Below are positions 1 to 5,427 of a DNA stretch of 5,427 nt, piece by piece. The stretch's first letter is position 1. Each line of letters opens with the position of its first letter. The stretch is from NCBI GenBank assembly GCA_003645735.1, contig QNBQ01000155.1:1-5427 (forward strand). The letters are read 5' to 3'. Under the pieces are notes generated by a model. The model did not search any database and was not told the DNA's origin. It saw only the letters and a list, made by a program, of their open reading frames with translations. The DNA comes from Candidatus Poribacteria bacterium (lineage in GTDB: Bacteria; Poribacteria; WGA-4E; B28-G17). The position numbers and the translations under genes were made by a program.

Positions 1-2142
1 CCCCTCCCTCTCGACCAAAACCCCGTCATCTATGAGCGATCTGAGGATCTCCTCCATGTAGAACGGGTTGCCGTCGGATCTGTCGAGGATCAGCTCCTTC
101 AGCTCCTCGGCGTCCTCCAGGTCTATGAGCGCCTCCAGAAGCCGTCTGCTCTCCTCCCTGGAGAGCTTCCCCAAGGTCACCTCGACATATCCCTCCATCT
201 TGGAGGCCATCTCCCCTATGCTCCAGCACGGATCGGTTCTCTCGGGCCGGTAGATGCAGATCAACATCAGGGGCAGATCCTCGGGGAGGGTTTGGATGAG
301 GAAGTGGATCAGGTCGAGGGATAGCGGATCGATCCAGTGCAGGTCGTCCAGGGCGAGGATGAGGGGGCGTTTTGCGGCGTGTGCCGAGAGGGTCTCCCTA
401 ACGGAGATGAAGATCCTATCCCTCACCTGTTGGGGCTCAAGGAAGGCGAGCTTGCGATCGACCTCCTCCGATCTTATCGAGAGCATATGGGCCATGAAGG
501 GGGAGATCTCGTCGATCGCCTCCGGTCGGGATTTGAAGAGCCGTTCCAGCTTGTGTTTTATCTTCCGAAGGGCCGTTTGAGGTGGATCGGCCTCATCTAT
601 CCCGAAGTATCGGCGGAACAGGGGCGCGAAGAGCGAGTAGCTCAGCTTTTGGGTGTGGGGGAGGCAGAAGGATTCGAGCCACTCCATCCTATCGGCCACC
701 CTTTCCTTGAACTCGGCCTTCAGCCTCGATTTGCCCAGCCCGGCCTGGCCGATGATGCAGACGATCGTCCGCCTGCCTTTGAGCGTCTCCTCAGCGGCGT
801 TCAACAGCGCCTTAAGCTCCTCATCCCTCCCTATGAGCGGGGGCCTCCTAAGCTCCTTGACCCCCCTTTTCGGCTCGGGGACGGCCTTCCTGCCCAGGAC
901 CTCGTAGATCCTCACCCTCCTGCCGCCCACCTCCACCTCGCCCAGCGGCTTGAAATCGAAAGAGGCGCGGGTCAGCCTGTAGGTGCTCTCGCCCACGACG
1001 ATCTGGCCCGGCTCGGAGATCTCCTCCAGCTTCTCCGCGAGCTCGACCGGCTCGCCTATGACGGTGTAATCCATCCTCAGCCCGCCCTCCAGGCTGATGT
1101 TGCCTATGGAGACCCTGCCGGTGTTTATGCCGATGTGGATGTTAAGGGGCGGGGTTCCGAACTCCTCGGACAGCTCCCTGCTGAGGCTCTTCATCCTCTC
1201 CAGCATCTCCAGCCCGGCCATTATCGCCCGTTCGGGGTCGTCCTCGTGTATGACCGGCGCCCCGAAGATCGCCATTATCTCGTCCCCCACCAGCTTATCG
1301 ACGACCCCCTCCCACTTGTATATGATCCTCCCAAGCTCCTTGTGGCACCTGTCGATCACGGCGGCGATGATATCCGGCCTGTCCTTGAACCTCTCCGAAA
1401 GGGCTGTGAACCCGCTCAGGTCGGAGTAGAGCATCGTCACAAGCTTCCTCTCCCCCTCCACCCTGCTTTTGGAGCTGAGGATCTTATCGCGGAGGTAGGA
1501 GGGGATCGACTCCTGTATCCTCGCCAGCCTCTCCTCTTCGTCCTCGCTGAGGGCCGCTATAAGCTCGCTTTTCTCCGTCCTGCCGACCACCTCGTAGATC
1601 TCAACCGGCCTGGAGATCCCCTTCACTTTAACGGGGGGAAGGGGTTTGAAGAGGAAGAGATCCCTGGTTCTCTCGTAGGTAGCGCGGCTGACGACGATCT
1701 GGTTCGGCCCGGCCTGATCCTTGAGCCTGGCGGCCAGGTTGACCGCCTCGCCTATGACGGTCAGATCGGTGTCCAGCTCCGTCCCTATCGCCCCCACCCA
1801 GGCCATCCCGGTGTTTATGCCGACGTGCGCCTCAACGCCGAACTTCTTGGCGCACTCGACGATCTCCATCGCCGCCAGAACCGCTCTGGCCGGCGCCTCG
1901 GCGTGGGAGATCCTCGTCCCGAAGGTGGCCATGAAGAACTCCCTTATGATCTTGTCCACCACGCCGCCGTATTTGGAGACGATCCGGTCCAGCTCCGCGT
2001 CCATTTCGCTTTTGCGCAGGGAGAGCTCCTCCAGCTCGTCGTGCGAGCCGGTCTCCGGTTTGAAGCCCGTTATCTTGGCGAATATGACCGTTACGAGCTT
2101 ATGCGACCCCTTTTCGGGGTCGGGCCTCGACCTTTCGCTCAT
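1..2142 (-). CDS. Tandem class III adenylate/guanylate cyclase fused to a STAND/AAA-type ATPase (C-terminus beyond window)
   Basis: Translation from the ATG at 2142-2140 stays open for 714 codons to base 1, so the C-terminus is missing. Relatives usually continue into TPR-like repeats and reach roughly 1,000 or more residues. Residues about 16-186 and 233-416 are two class III cyclase domains, which make cAMP or cGMP from NTP. A helical linker (IPSYLRDKIL, 213-222) precedes the second. An ATPase domain follows from about 435: Walker A GQAGLGKS at 465-472, Walker B-like LALDDLHW at 596-603, and a GNPFYMEEIL motif at 691-700 typical of AAA_16 regulators. Domain 1 has K23 and E68 where the metal-binding Asp pair belongs, but keeps K64, T128, N135 and R139. 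Domain 2 keeps D241 and D287 but has E367 and K371 in place of Asn and Arg. One composite active site is therefore predicted. Lys/Thr at the purine positions favours ATP, but the product is untested. No membrane segment or signal peptide is visible, so it is probably cytosolic. GAGGAG lies 5 nt before the start. Confidence 0.93.
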   Translation of the reverse strand, partial: MSERSRPDPEKGSHKLVTVIFAKITGFKPETGSHDELEELSLRKSEMDAELDRIVSKYGGVVDKIIREFFMATFGTRISHAEAPARAVLAAMEIVECAKKFGVEAHVGINTGMAWVGAIGTELDTDLTVIGEAVNLAARLKDQAGPNQIVVSRATYERTRDLFLFKPLPPVKVKGISRPVEIYEVVGRTEKSELIAALSEDEEERLARIQESIPSYLRDKILSSKSRVEGERKLVTMLYSDLSGFTALSERFKDRPDIIAAVIDRCHKELGRIIYKWEGVVDKLVGDEIMAIFGAPVIHEDDPERAIMAGLEMLERMKSLSRELSEEFGTPPLNIHIGINTGRVSIGNISLEGGLRMDYTVIGEPVELAEKLEEISEPGQIVVGESTYRLTRASFDFKPLGEVEVGGRRVRIYEVLGRKAVPEPKRGVKELRRPPLIGRDEELKALLNAAEETLKGRRTIVCIIGQAGLGKSRLKAEFKERVADRMEWLESFCLPHTQKLSYSLFAPLFRRYFGIDEADPPQTALRKIKHKLERLFKSRPEAIDEISPFMAHMLSIRSEEVDRKLAFLEPQQVRDRIFISVRETLSAHAAKRPLILALDDLHWIDPLSLDLIHFLIQTLPEDLPLMLICIYRPERTDPCWSIGEMASKMEGYVEVTLGKLSREESRRLLEALIDLEDAEELKELILDRSDGNPFYMEEILRSLIDDGVLVEREG
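895..2097 (-). repeat. Internal duplication: two class III cyclase domains within one gene
   Basis: The two copies span 1585-2097 (first domain, residues 16-186) and 895-1446 (second domain, residues 233-416). They are divergent overall but share the same block order: LVTV..F/Y...GF, GVVDK, HIGINTG/HVGINTG, TVIGE.V, GQIVV/NQIVV and IYEV. Two patches remain almost identical as DNA. Positions 1045-1065 and 1741-1761 match at 20 of 21 bases (the TVIGE block). Positions 1118-1137 and 1808-1827 match at 19 of 20 bases (the GINTG block). The IPxxL..KIL linker before domain 2 is what normally opens single-domain cyclase-ATPases of this family, as I recall it. Domain 1 therefore looks like an extra copy added at the N-terminus. 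Confidence 0.85.
2139..2142 (-). other. ATGA stop/start overlap coupling the receiver gene to the cyclase
   Basis: The TGA stop of the receiver-domain gene (2141-2139) overlaps the ATG of the cyclase (2142-2140) in the tetramer ATGA. A GAGGAG Shine-Dalgarno sequence (complement of 2148-2153) sits 5 nt before the ATG, inside the end of the upstream gene, where it encodes part of the final Glu-Glu-Leu-Arg. This arrangement is typical of translational coupling and suggests the two proteins are made in a fixed ratio. It also fixes the cyclase start, since no better-placed start lies nearby. Confidence 0.85.
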
Positions 2143-2828
2143 CTCAGCTCCTCATACCCCTGTCCGAACCTCTGTATGTCTGTCCCTTCGGGGACGCACG
2201 ATCTGTCACACGGCATGCCGAGCCTTTCCACGGGGCAGACCTCTATACGCGTGTAGAGCACGTTTCTGATGCAGGTGAGAAGCTTTGAGGGATCGATCGG
2301 TTTATCCAGGTAGCTGAAGGCGCCCAGCCTCATTGCTCTGTGGATGTTGGCGGGGTCGCGGGGGCCGACGACGATCAGCTTGAGCGTGGGGAACCTCTCC
2401 CTGATCCACCGGATCATAGGCCACCCTCTGAACCTCCTCAGCTCCAGGTCGATCACCGCCCCCCGGAACTTGGTGATCTGAAGGTGACCCAATAGGGCCG
2501 AGGGGGAATCGGTCGTCACGACGGCGAACCCCTCCCCTTGAACCGCGTCCGCTATCTCCCTCCTCGTCCGCTCCTCCCTGATGGCTATGAGGAGATCGGC
2601 CACGGGCGGCCTGCCGCTCAGTATCTCGCCTCGATACCAGAGCCTCAGCGGCTCGGTATGATAGGCCACCTGAAGCCTGAGCCATCTCCTGGCGGGCCTG
2701 ACGAACAGCTGCCGCGCTTGATCTATCCTCCTCTCAAGCGCCTCCCATCTCTCCCTCGCGAGCCAGTAAAAGGGCGGCTCCGGCCTGGGAGGGCGAAGCG
2801 GCGGGAAGATATCCCTGTAATCCCTCAT
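2139..2828 (-). CDS. Atypical response-regulator receiver-domain protein with Cys-rich tail
   Basis: This 229-residue protein has three parts. Residues 1-75 are rich in Pro, Arg and Trp, partly helical, and match no family I recognise. Residues about 77-192 fit the receiver (REC) fold: beta1 LLIAI, the candidate phosphoacceptor D127 in GAVIDLEL, beta4 LKLIVVG, and the conserved Lys K176 in FSYLDKPID. The domain is degenerate. The usual Asp-Asp pair after beta1 is R84-E85, and the Thr/Ser switch position is G155. Regulated phosphorylation may therefore be weak, altered or absent, although D127 and K176 persist. Residues 193-229 form a tail with C198, C207 and C211. No DNA-binding output domain is present, so it probably acts by protein contact, plausibly on the coupled cyclase (inference). 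The start follows a GAGGA motif. The gene lies 22 bp after the mutase gene and overlaps the cyclase by 4 bp. The REC call is solid; the function is not known. Confidence 0.85.
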   Translation of the reverse strand: MRDYRDIFPPLRPPRPEPPFYWLARERWEALERRIDQARQLFVRPARRWLRLQVAYHTEPLRLWYRGEILSGRPPVADLLIAIREERTRREIADAVQGEGFAVVTTDSPSALLGHLQITKFRGAVIDLELRRFRGWPMIRWIRERFPTLKLIVVGPRDPANIHRAMRLGAFSYLDKPIDPSKLLTCIRNVLYTRIEVCPVERLGMPCDRSCVPEGTDIQRFGQGYEELR

Positions 2829-2840
2829 CCCCCCTCACGC

Positions 2841-2845
2841 TCCTC
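2841..2845 (-). promoter_or_regulatory. Ribosome-binding site of the receiver-domain gene (long spacing)
   Basis: GAGGA on the minus strand lies 12 nt before the ATG at 2828, longer than the 5-7 nt seen at the other three genes here. A G-rich run, GAGGGGGG, directly abuts the ATG and is too close to be an ideal site. A GTG between them is out of frame. No intervening promoter is seen in the 22-bp gap (2829-2850), so the gene probably relies on readthrough from the upstream mutase gene. Confidence 0.5.
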
Positions 2846-2850
2846 TTTTT

Positions 2851-4062
2851 TCAGGCGCCCATCCTCGAAAGCCTGTTGGCGTGGGCCAAAACCAGGGTCA
2901 TCAGCTCCTTGGCCTCGAACCTGCCCAGCCCGCCGGTTATGAACTCCCTCTCGGAGAAGGTTTCCACTCTGTCCGGCCTGACCAGCCTCCCGACGATGAC
3001 CACCGGGACGGGGTGCCAGCTGTGCGCCCTGTAAAGCGCAGGGGTGGAGTGGTCGGCAGTTACGACTATGACGTCCGGGTTCAGCTCCTCGACCTTCGGG
3101 ATGTTGGCGTCCACCCTCTCGATCATCTTCACCTTCTCCTCGAACTTCCCGTCCTCCCCCAACGAGTCGGTCTTCTTGATGTGGAGGAAGATGAAGTCGT
3201 AATCGTCGTAGATCCGCTTTAGTGTTTCAAATTCATCCTCTATCTCCTCGGAGCCGACCTCGATGACATCCATCCCGATCATCCTGGCCACGCCTTTATA
3301 ATCGGGGTAGGTCGCTATACAGGCGCACCTCATCTTATAGGCCTCGCACATGGAGGGGAGGCTCGGTTTTTTGGCGAAGCCGCGCAGCAGGACCATGTTG
3401 GCGGGCTTCTCGTCCCTCAGCGTCTCCTTAACCTGCTTCAGGAAGCTCTTGACCAGCTCGGCCGTCCTTTGGGCCTCGGGCGCCAACGCCTCAGGCTCCT
3501 TGGGCGGCACGCCGGTGGCGCCGGGATCGGTATCGCTCACCATATCGGAGAGCCCCTCTCCCCTCAACACGAGGAGCGCCCTGTGGTCTTTGACCGGCTC
3601 GACGAAAAGCTCGACGCCCTCCAGTTTGACGCTCTCCCTCAGCTTCCGGCACAATTCGGCGTTCTTCTCGGTAGGTATCCTGCCGGCCCTTCTGTCGATG
3701 ACGTTGCCGCTTTCATCCACCGTGGCGAAGTTCATCCTGGCCGCCACGTCCCTCTCCTCCATCGGGAACCCTATCCCGTAGGCGGCTATCGCCCCGCGCC
3801 CTATCTCGTATTTGAACGGGTCGTAGCCGAAGAGGGCGAGGTGGGCGATGCCGCTTCCGGGTGAGATGCCGCGCTTTATGGGGTCGAGAAGCCCGCAGAT
3901 CCCTTTGGCGGCCAGCCTGTCGAGGTTAGGGGTTTGGGCCGTCTCCAGCTCCGTCTTGCCCGTCTCGGGGTGCGGAAGTCCGCCCGCCCCATCTATGACG
4001 ATGAAGACGATCTTCGTGTCCGCCTCCCTGACCAGACCCTTAACCACCTCTATCGACGCCAT
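2851..4062 (-). CDS. apgM: 2,3-bisphosphoglycerate-independent phosphoglycerate mutase, archaeal type (ApgM family)
   Basis: The family interconverts 3-phosphoglycerate and 2-phosphoglycerate in glycolysis and gluconeogenesis, without 2,3-bisphosphoglycerate, using two divalent metals and a phosphoserine intermediate. The 403-residue length is normal for ApgM, which is shorter than the roughly 510-residue bacterial GpmI. Visible alkaline-phosphatase-superfamily landmarks are the metal ligand D24 in IVIDGAGG, the nucleophile S70 in SPGSGIAHLALFGYDP, the GRG at 88-90, and D299 in HIKKTDSLGEDG. Further ligands are D337 and H338 in VTADHSTP and H347 in HSWHPVP. E303 stands where most members have the ligand His (D-x3-H), and Gly follows S70 where archaeal forms often have Asp. 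An AAGGAGGT Shine-Dalgarno 7 nt upstream supports the ATG at 4062. It is the first gene of the operon with the receiver and cyclase genes. A related subfamily has been proposed to be a homoserine kinase, but nothing here favours that. Confidence 0.9.
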   Translation of the reverse strand: MASIEVVKGLVREADTKIVFIVIDGAGGLPHPETGKTELETAQTPNLDRLAAKGICGLLDPIKRGISPGSGIAHLALFGYDPFKYEIGRGAIAAYGIGFPMEERDVAARMNFATVDESGNVIDRRAGRIPTEKNAELCRKLRESVKLEGVELFVEPVKDHRALLVLRGEGLSDMVSDTDPGATGVPPKEPEALAPEAQRTAELVKSFLKQVKETLRDEKPANMVLLRGFAKKPSLPSMCEAYKMRCACIATYPDYKGVARMIGMDVIEVGSEEIEDEFETLKRIYDDYDFIFLHIKKTDSLGEDGKFEEKVKMIERVDANIPKVEELNPDVIVVTADHSTPALYRAHSWHPVPVVIVGRLVRPDRVETFSEREFITGGLGRFEAKELMTLVLAHANRLSRMGA

Positions 4063-4068
4063 CTCGCG

Positions 4069-4076
4069 ACCTCCTT
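4069..4076 (-). promoter_or_regulatory. Strong Shine-Dalgarno of the phosphoglycerate mutase gene
   Basis: AAGGAGGT on the minus strand; its AGGAGG core (complement of 4070-4075) ends 7 nt before the ATG at 4062. It fixes this start and suggests efficient translation. Confidence 0.85.
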
Positions 4077-4090
4077 CCGATCTCCACCTG

Positions 4091-4120
4091 ATTTTAGCAT
4101 TAACCTCACGGGGCGAACAA
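4091..4120 (-). promoter_or_regulatory. Sigma70-type promoter of the mutase-receiver-cyclase operon
   Basis: Read on the minus strand, there is a -35 TTGTTC (complement of 4115-4120), an 18-bp spacer, and a -10 TAAAAT (complement of 4091-4096) preceded by TGC, giving an extended -10 TGnTAAAAT. Transcription would start near 4084, leaving a leader of about 20 nt with the ribosome-binding site just inside it. The same elements at the same spacing occur upstream of the oxidoreductase gene, which strengthens both calls. The promoter lies just downstream of the preceding gene's terminator. Confidence 0.75.
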
Positions 4121-4128
4121 GCCGGCTT
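4119..4128. promoter_or_regulatory. 10-bp palindrome overlapping the -35 edge (possible operator)
   Basis: AAGCCGGCTT is a perfect 10-bp palindrome that overlaps the last two bases of the -35 element and extends upstream. A regulator bound here could affect polymerase access. The palindrome is short, and no second copy is visible at the sister promoter, where the window ends 3 bp beyond the -35. This is only a candidate. Confidence 0.2.
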
Positions 4129-4136
4129 TCGAGCAC

Positions 4137-4166
4137 AAAAATTAGGGGCGGGCGATCGCCCGCCCC
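4137..4166 (-). terminator. Rho-independent terminator after the oxidoreductase gene
   Basis: On the minus strand the 22-base perfect palindrome at 4145-4166 (GGGGCGGGCG-AT-CGCCCGCCCC) folds into a very GC-rich hairpin. The realistic form is a 9-bp stem with a GATC loop. It is followed by TAATTTTT (complement of 4137-4144). It begins 19 bp after the oxidoreductase stop codon and ends 16 bp before the next -35 element, separating the two transcription units. Confidence 0.9.
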
Positions 4167-4185
4167 CGGCAATTCAAGCCCGACA

Positions 4186-5355
4186 TCACAGCTCGTCCAG
4201 CCTCACCCATCTCCTCTCCTTGACCGATTTGACCACCGCCTCCAGGACCTTCTGGCATTTCACCCCGTCCTCGAAAGAGGGCTCGGGCATCCTGTCCTCG
4301 GCGATGGCGTCCAGCAGGTTGTAGATCTCGTTGACGAACGTCTCGCCGTAGCCGATTATGTGTCCGGCGGGCCACCAGACGTTGAAGTATTTGTGCTCCG
4401 GCTCCGTCACGAGTATCCTCCTGAAGCCCTGGATGTGCCCCTCATCGTCCCGGGAGAAGAACCAGAGGATGTTCATATCCTCGAAGTTAAAGGCGATGCT
4501 GCCCTTGCTGCCGTTTATCTCGAACCCGTTGAAGTTCTTCCTGCCGGGACACATCCTCGATGCCTCGAAGACCCCCAGGGCGCCGTTTTTGAACCTGGCG
4601 AGGAACATCGTGGCGTCCTCGACCGTGACCGGCACCTTTCTGGATTTGTCGGCCTCCACCTCCACAAGCCCCGTCCCCTTGACCTTCTCGACGAGCGCCG
4701 GCCTTTCTTTGATGAACGTCTTCTCCTGGGCCACGACCTCCTCTATCTCGCCGATAAGGTAATGGGCTATGTCTATAGTGTGGGCGGCCAGATCCCCAAG
4801 CGGCCCCGTGCCGGCGATCTTGGCGTCAAGCCTCCAGACCAGGGGGAAATCGGGGTCGACGATCCAATCCTGCAGATAAACCCCCCTGAAGTGGTATATC
4901 TCCCCCAACCTCCCCTCCTCGATCAGCCTCTTGGCCAGGGCGATGGCGGGGACGGTTCTGTAGTTGAAGCCGACCATGTGTTTGACGCCGGCCTTCTGCA
5001 CGGCCTCCAGCATCCTCTTGGCGTCCTCCAGCGAGTTGGCCAGGGGCTTTTCGCAGAAGACGTGTTTGCCCGCCTCGGCGGCGGCTATCGCCATCTCGGC
5101 GTGCAGATGGCCAGGAGTGCAGATGTCGATCAGATCGATATCATCCCTCTCGATCACCTTCCTCCAGTCGGTCTCATACTCCTCCCACCCGTATCTCTCG
5201 GCGGCCGCTTTCACTCCCTCCAGCTTCCTGCCGCAGATAACCTTCATGACCGGCTTGACCTTCAGGTCGTAAAACATCCCAACGTTTTTGTATCCGAAGC
5301 TGTGCGCCTTCCCCATGAACGAGTAACCTATCATCCCGATTCTGATCTCCTTCAT
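4186..5355 (-). CDS. Gfo/Idh/MocA-family NAD(P)-dependent oxidoreductase
   Basis: This 389-residue cytosolic dehydrogenase belongs to the family of glucose-fructose oxidoreductase and inositol dehydrogenase. These enzymes use NAD(P) to oxidise or reduce a hydroxyl on sugars, inositols or related compounds. An N-terminal Rossmann fold (about 1-125) begins with GMIGYSFMG (7-15) as the dinucleotide-binding loop. The signature CEKPLA (101-106) supplies E102-K103-P104, where the Lys is the usual catalytic or cofactor contact. The C-terminal alpha/beta domain includes GFNYR (129-133) and GDLAAHTID (187-195). In the latter, D188 and H192 match the D-x3-H catalytic pair of inositol dehydrogenase. Length is typical and the gene looks intact. 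AGGAGG 5 nt upstream supports the ATG at 5355. It sits between its own promoter and a strong terminator, apparently as a single-gene unit. The substrate cannot be read from the sequence, and no sugar transporter or pathway gene is in view to suggest one. Confidence 0.92.
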   Translation of the reverse strand: MKEIRIGMIGYSFMGKAHSFGYKNVGMFYDLKVKPVMKVICGRKLEGVKAAAERYGWEEYETDWRKVIERDDIDLIDICTPGHLHAEMAIAAAEAGKHVFCEKPLANSLEDAKRMLEAVQKAGVKHMVGFNYRTVPAIALAKRLIEEGRLGEIYHFRGVYLQDWIVDPDFPLVWRLDAKIAGTGPLGDLAAHTIDIAHYLIGEIEEVVAQEKTFIKERPALVEKVKGTGLVEVEADKSRKVPVTVEDATMFLARFKNGALGVFEASRMCPGRKNFNGFEINGSKGSIAFNFEDMNILWFFSRDDEGHIQGFRRILVTEPEHKYFNVWWPAGHIIGYGETFVNEIYNLLDAIAEDRMPEPSFEDGVKCQKVLEAVVKSVKERRWVRLDEL

Positions 5356-5360
5356 GGCAA

Positions 5361-5366
5361 CCTCCT
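5361..5366 (-). promoter_or_regulatory. Shine-Dalgarno of the oxidoreductase gene
   Basis: AGGAGG on the minus strand, 5 nt before the ATG at 5355. It lies in the loop of a weak 4-bp hairpin (GGCA...TGCC), probably too short to matter. Confidence 0.85.
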
Positions 5367-5394
5367 GCCCCCGGTTTTAAGCCTTTCGCTTTCT

Positions 5395-5424
5395 ATTTTA
5401 GCACAACCGAGATGCCCGGAACAA
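5395..5424 (-). promoter_or_regulatory. Sigma70-type promoter of the oxidoreductase gene
   Basis: Minus-strand -35 TTGTTC (complement of 5419-5424), 18-bp spacer, and extended -10 TGCTAAAAT (-10 hexamer is the complement of 5395-5400). The predicted start is near 5388, giving a leader of roughly 30 nt. Sequence upstream of the -35 is cut off by the window edge, so activator sites cannot be judged. Confidence 0.72.
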
Positions 5425-5427
5425 GCG

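Noticed and set aside
337..2256. A 639-codon open frame on the plus strand, plus several shorter plus-strand frames across the window
   Set aside because: It runs antisense to the cyclase gene, whose cyclase and ATPase motifs are unmistakable. Its own translation is a Pro/Leu/Asp/Arg-rich string with no domain logic. The GC-rich, GAG/AAG/CTC-biased codons of the real gene keep the opposite strand free of stops.
2302..2685. A minus-strand open frame overlapping the receiver gene in another frame
   Set aside because: It lies wholly inside the receiver-domain gene, whose frame has REC motifs and a ribosome-binding site. The alternative frame has neither.
2851..4062. Reading this gene as a proposed homoserine kinase of the ApgM superfamily
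   Set aside because: The motifs fit bacterial ApgM proteins better, and no threonine-pathway genes are adjacent. It cannot be fully excluded without a phylogeny.
4151..4160. GGCGATCGCC, containing the cyanobacterial HIP1 octamer GCGATCGC
   Set aside because: It is simply the centre of the terminator hairpin. I noticed no other copy, and nothing else in the window suggests a cyanobacterium.
5356..5427. Riboswitch or structured leader upstream of the oxidoreductase gene
   Set aside because: Only about 30 nt would be transcribed before the start codon, and the sole visible hairpin has a 4-bp stem. That is too little for a riboswitch.

Overview
The window looks like bacterial chromosome, moderately GC-rich by eye (not counted). 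It carries sigma70-type promoters with extended -10 elements, strong AGGAGG ribosome-binding sites and an intrinsic terminator. Every supported gene lies on the minus strand. The codon style is distinctive: much AGG for Arg, ATA for Ile, and GAG/AAG. Together with an archaeal-type phosphoglycerate mutase, this suggests an uncultured and possibly thermophilic bacterial lineage, but I cannot assign a phylum.

Layout in transcription order, from the right edge leftwards. (1) 5427-4186 is a single-gene unit: a promoter with -35 at 5419-5424 and -10 at 5395-5400, a Gfo/Idh/MocA-family NAD(P)-dependent oxidoreductase, and a rho-independent terminator at 4137-4166. (2) 4120-1 is a three-gene operon. 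It starts at a near-twin promoter (-35 at 4115-4120, -10 at 4091-4096) and encodes an ApgM-type cofactor-independent phosphoglycerate mutase. After 22 bp comes a 229-residue protein with a degenerate response-regulator receiver domain. With a 4-bp ATGA overlap comes a large tandem class III nucleotide cyclase fused to a STAND/AAA-type ATPase. The cyclase runs off the left edge of the window after 714 residues.

The most notable object is the cyclase. It has two cyclase domains in tandem, each missing a different half of the catalytic residues. The first lacks both metal-binding aspartates but keeps the substrate Lys/Thr and the transition-state Asn/Arg. The second keeps both aspartates but has Glu and Lys in place of Asn and Arg. 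Together they can form exactly one complete site, as in mammalian adenylyl cyclases, but in the reverse domain order (C2-like first, C1-like second).

The cyclase is translationally coupled to an atypical receiver protein and probably cotranscribed with a glycolytic enzyme. This suggests a small signalling module tied to central metabolism. The co-regulation and functional link are inferred from layout only. No RNA genes, insertion sequences, CRISPR arrays or riboswitches were seen. The only gene-free stretches are the 123-bp spacer at 4063-4185 and the 72-bp leader at 5356-5427.
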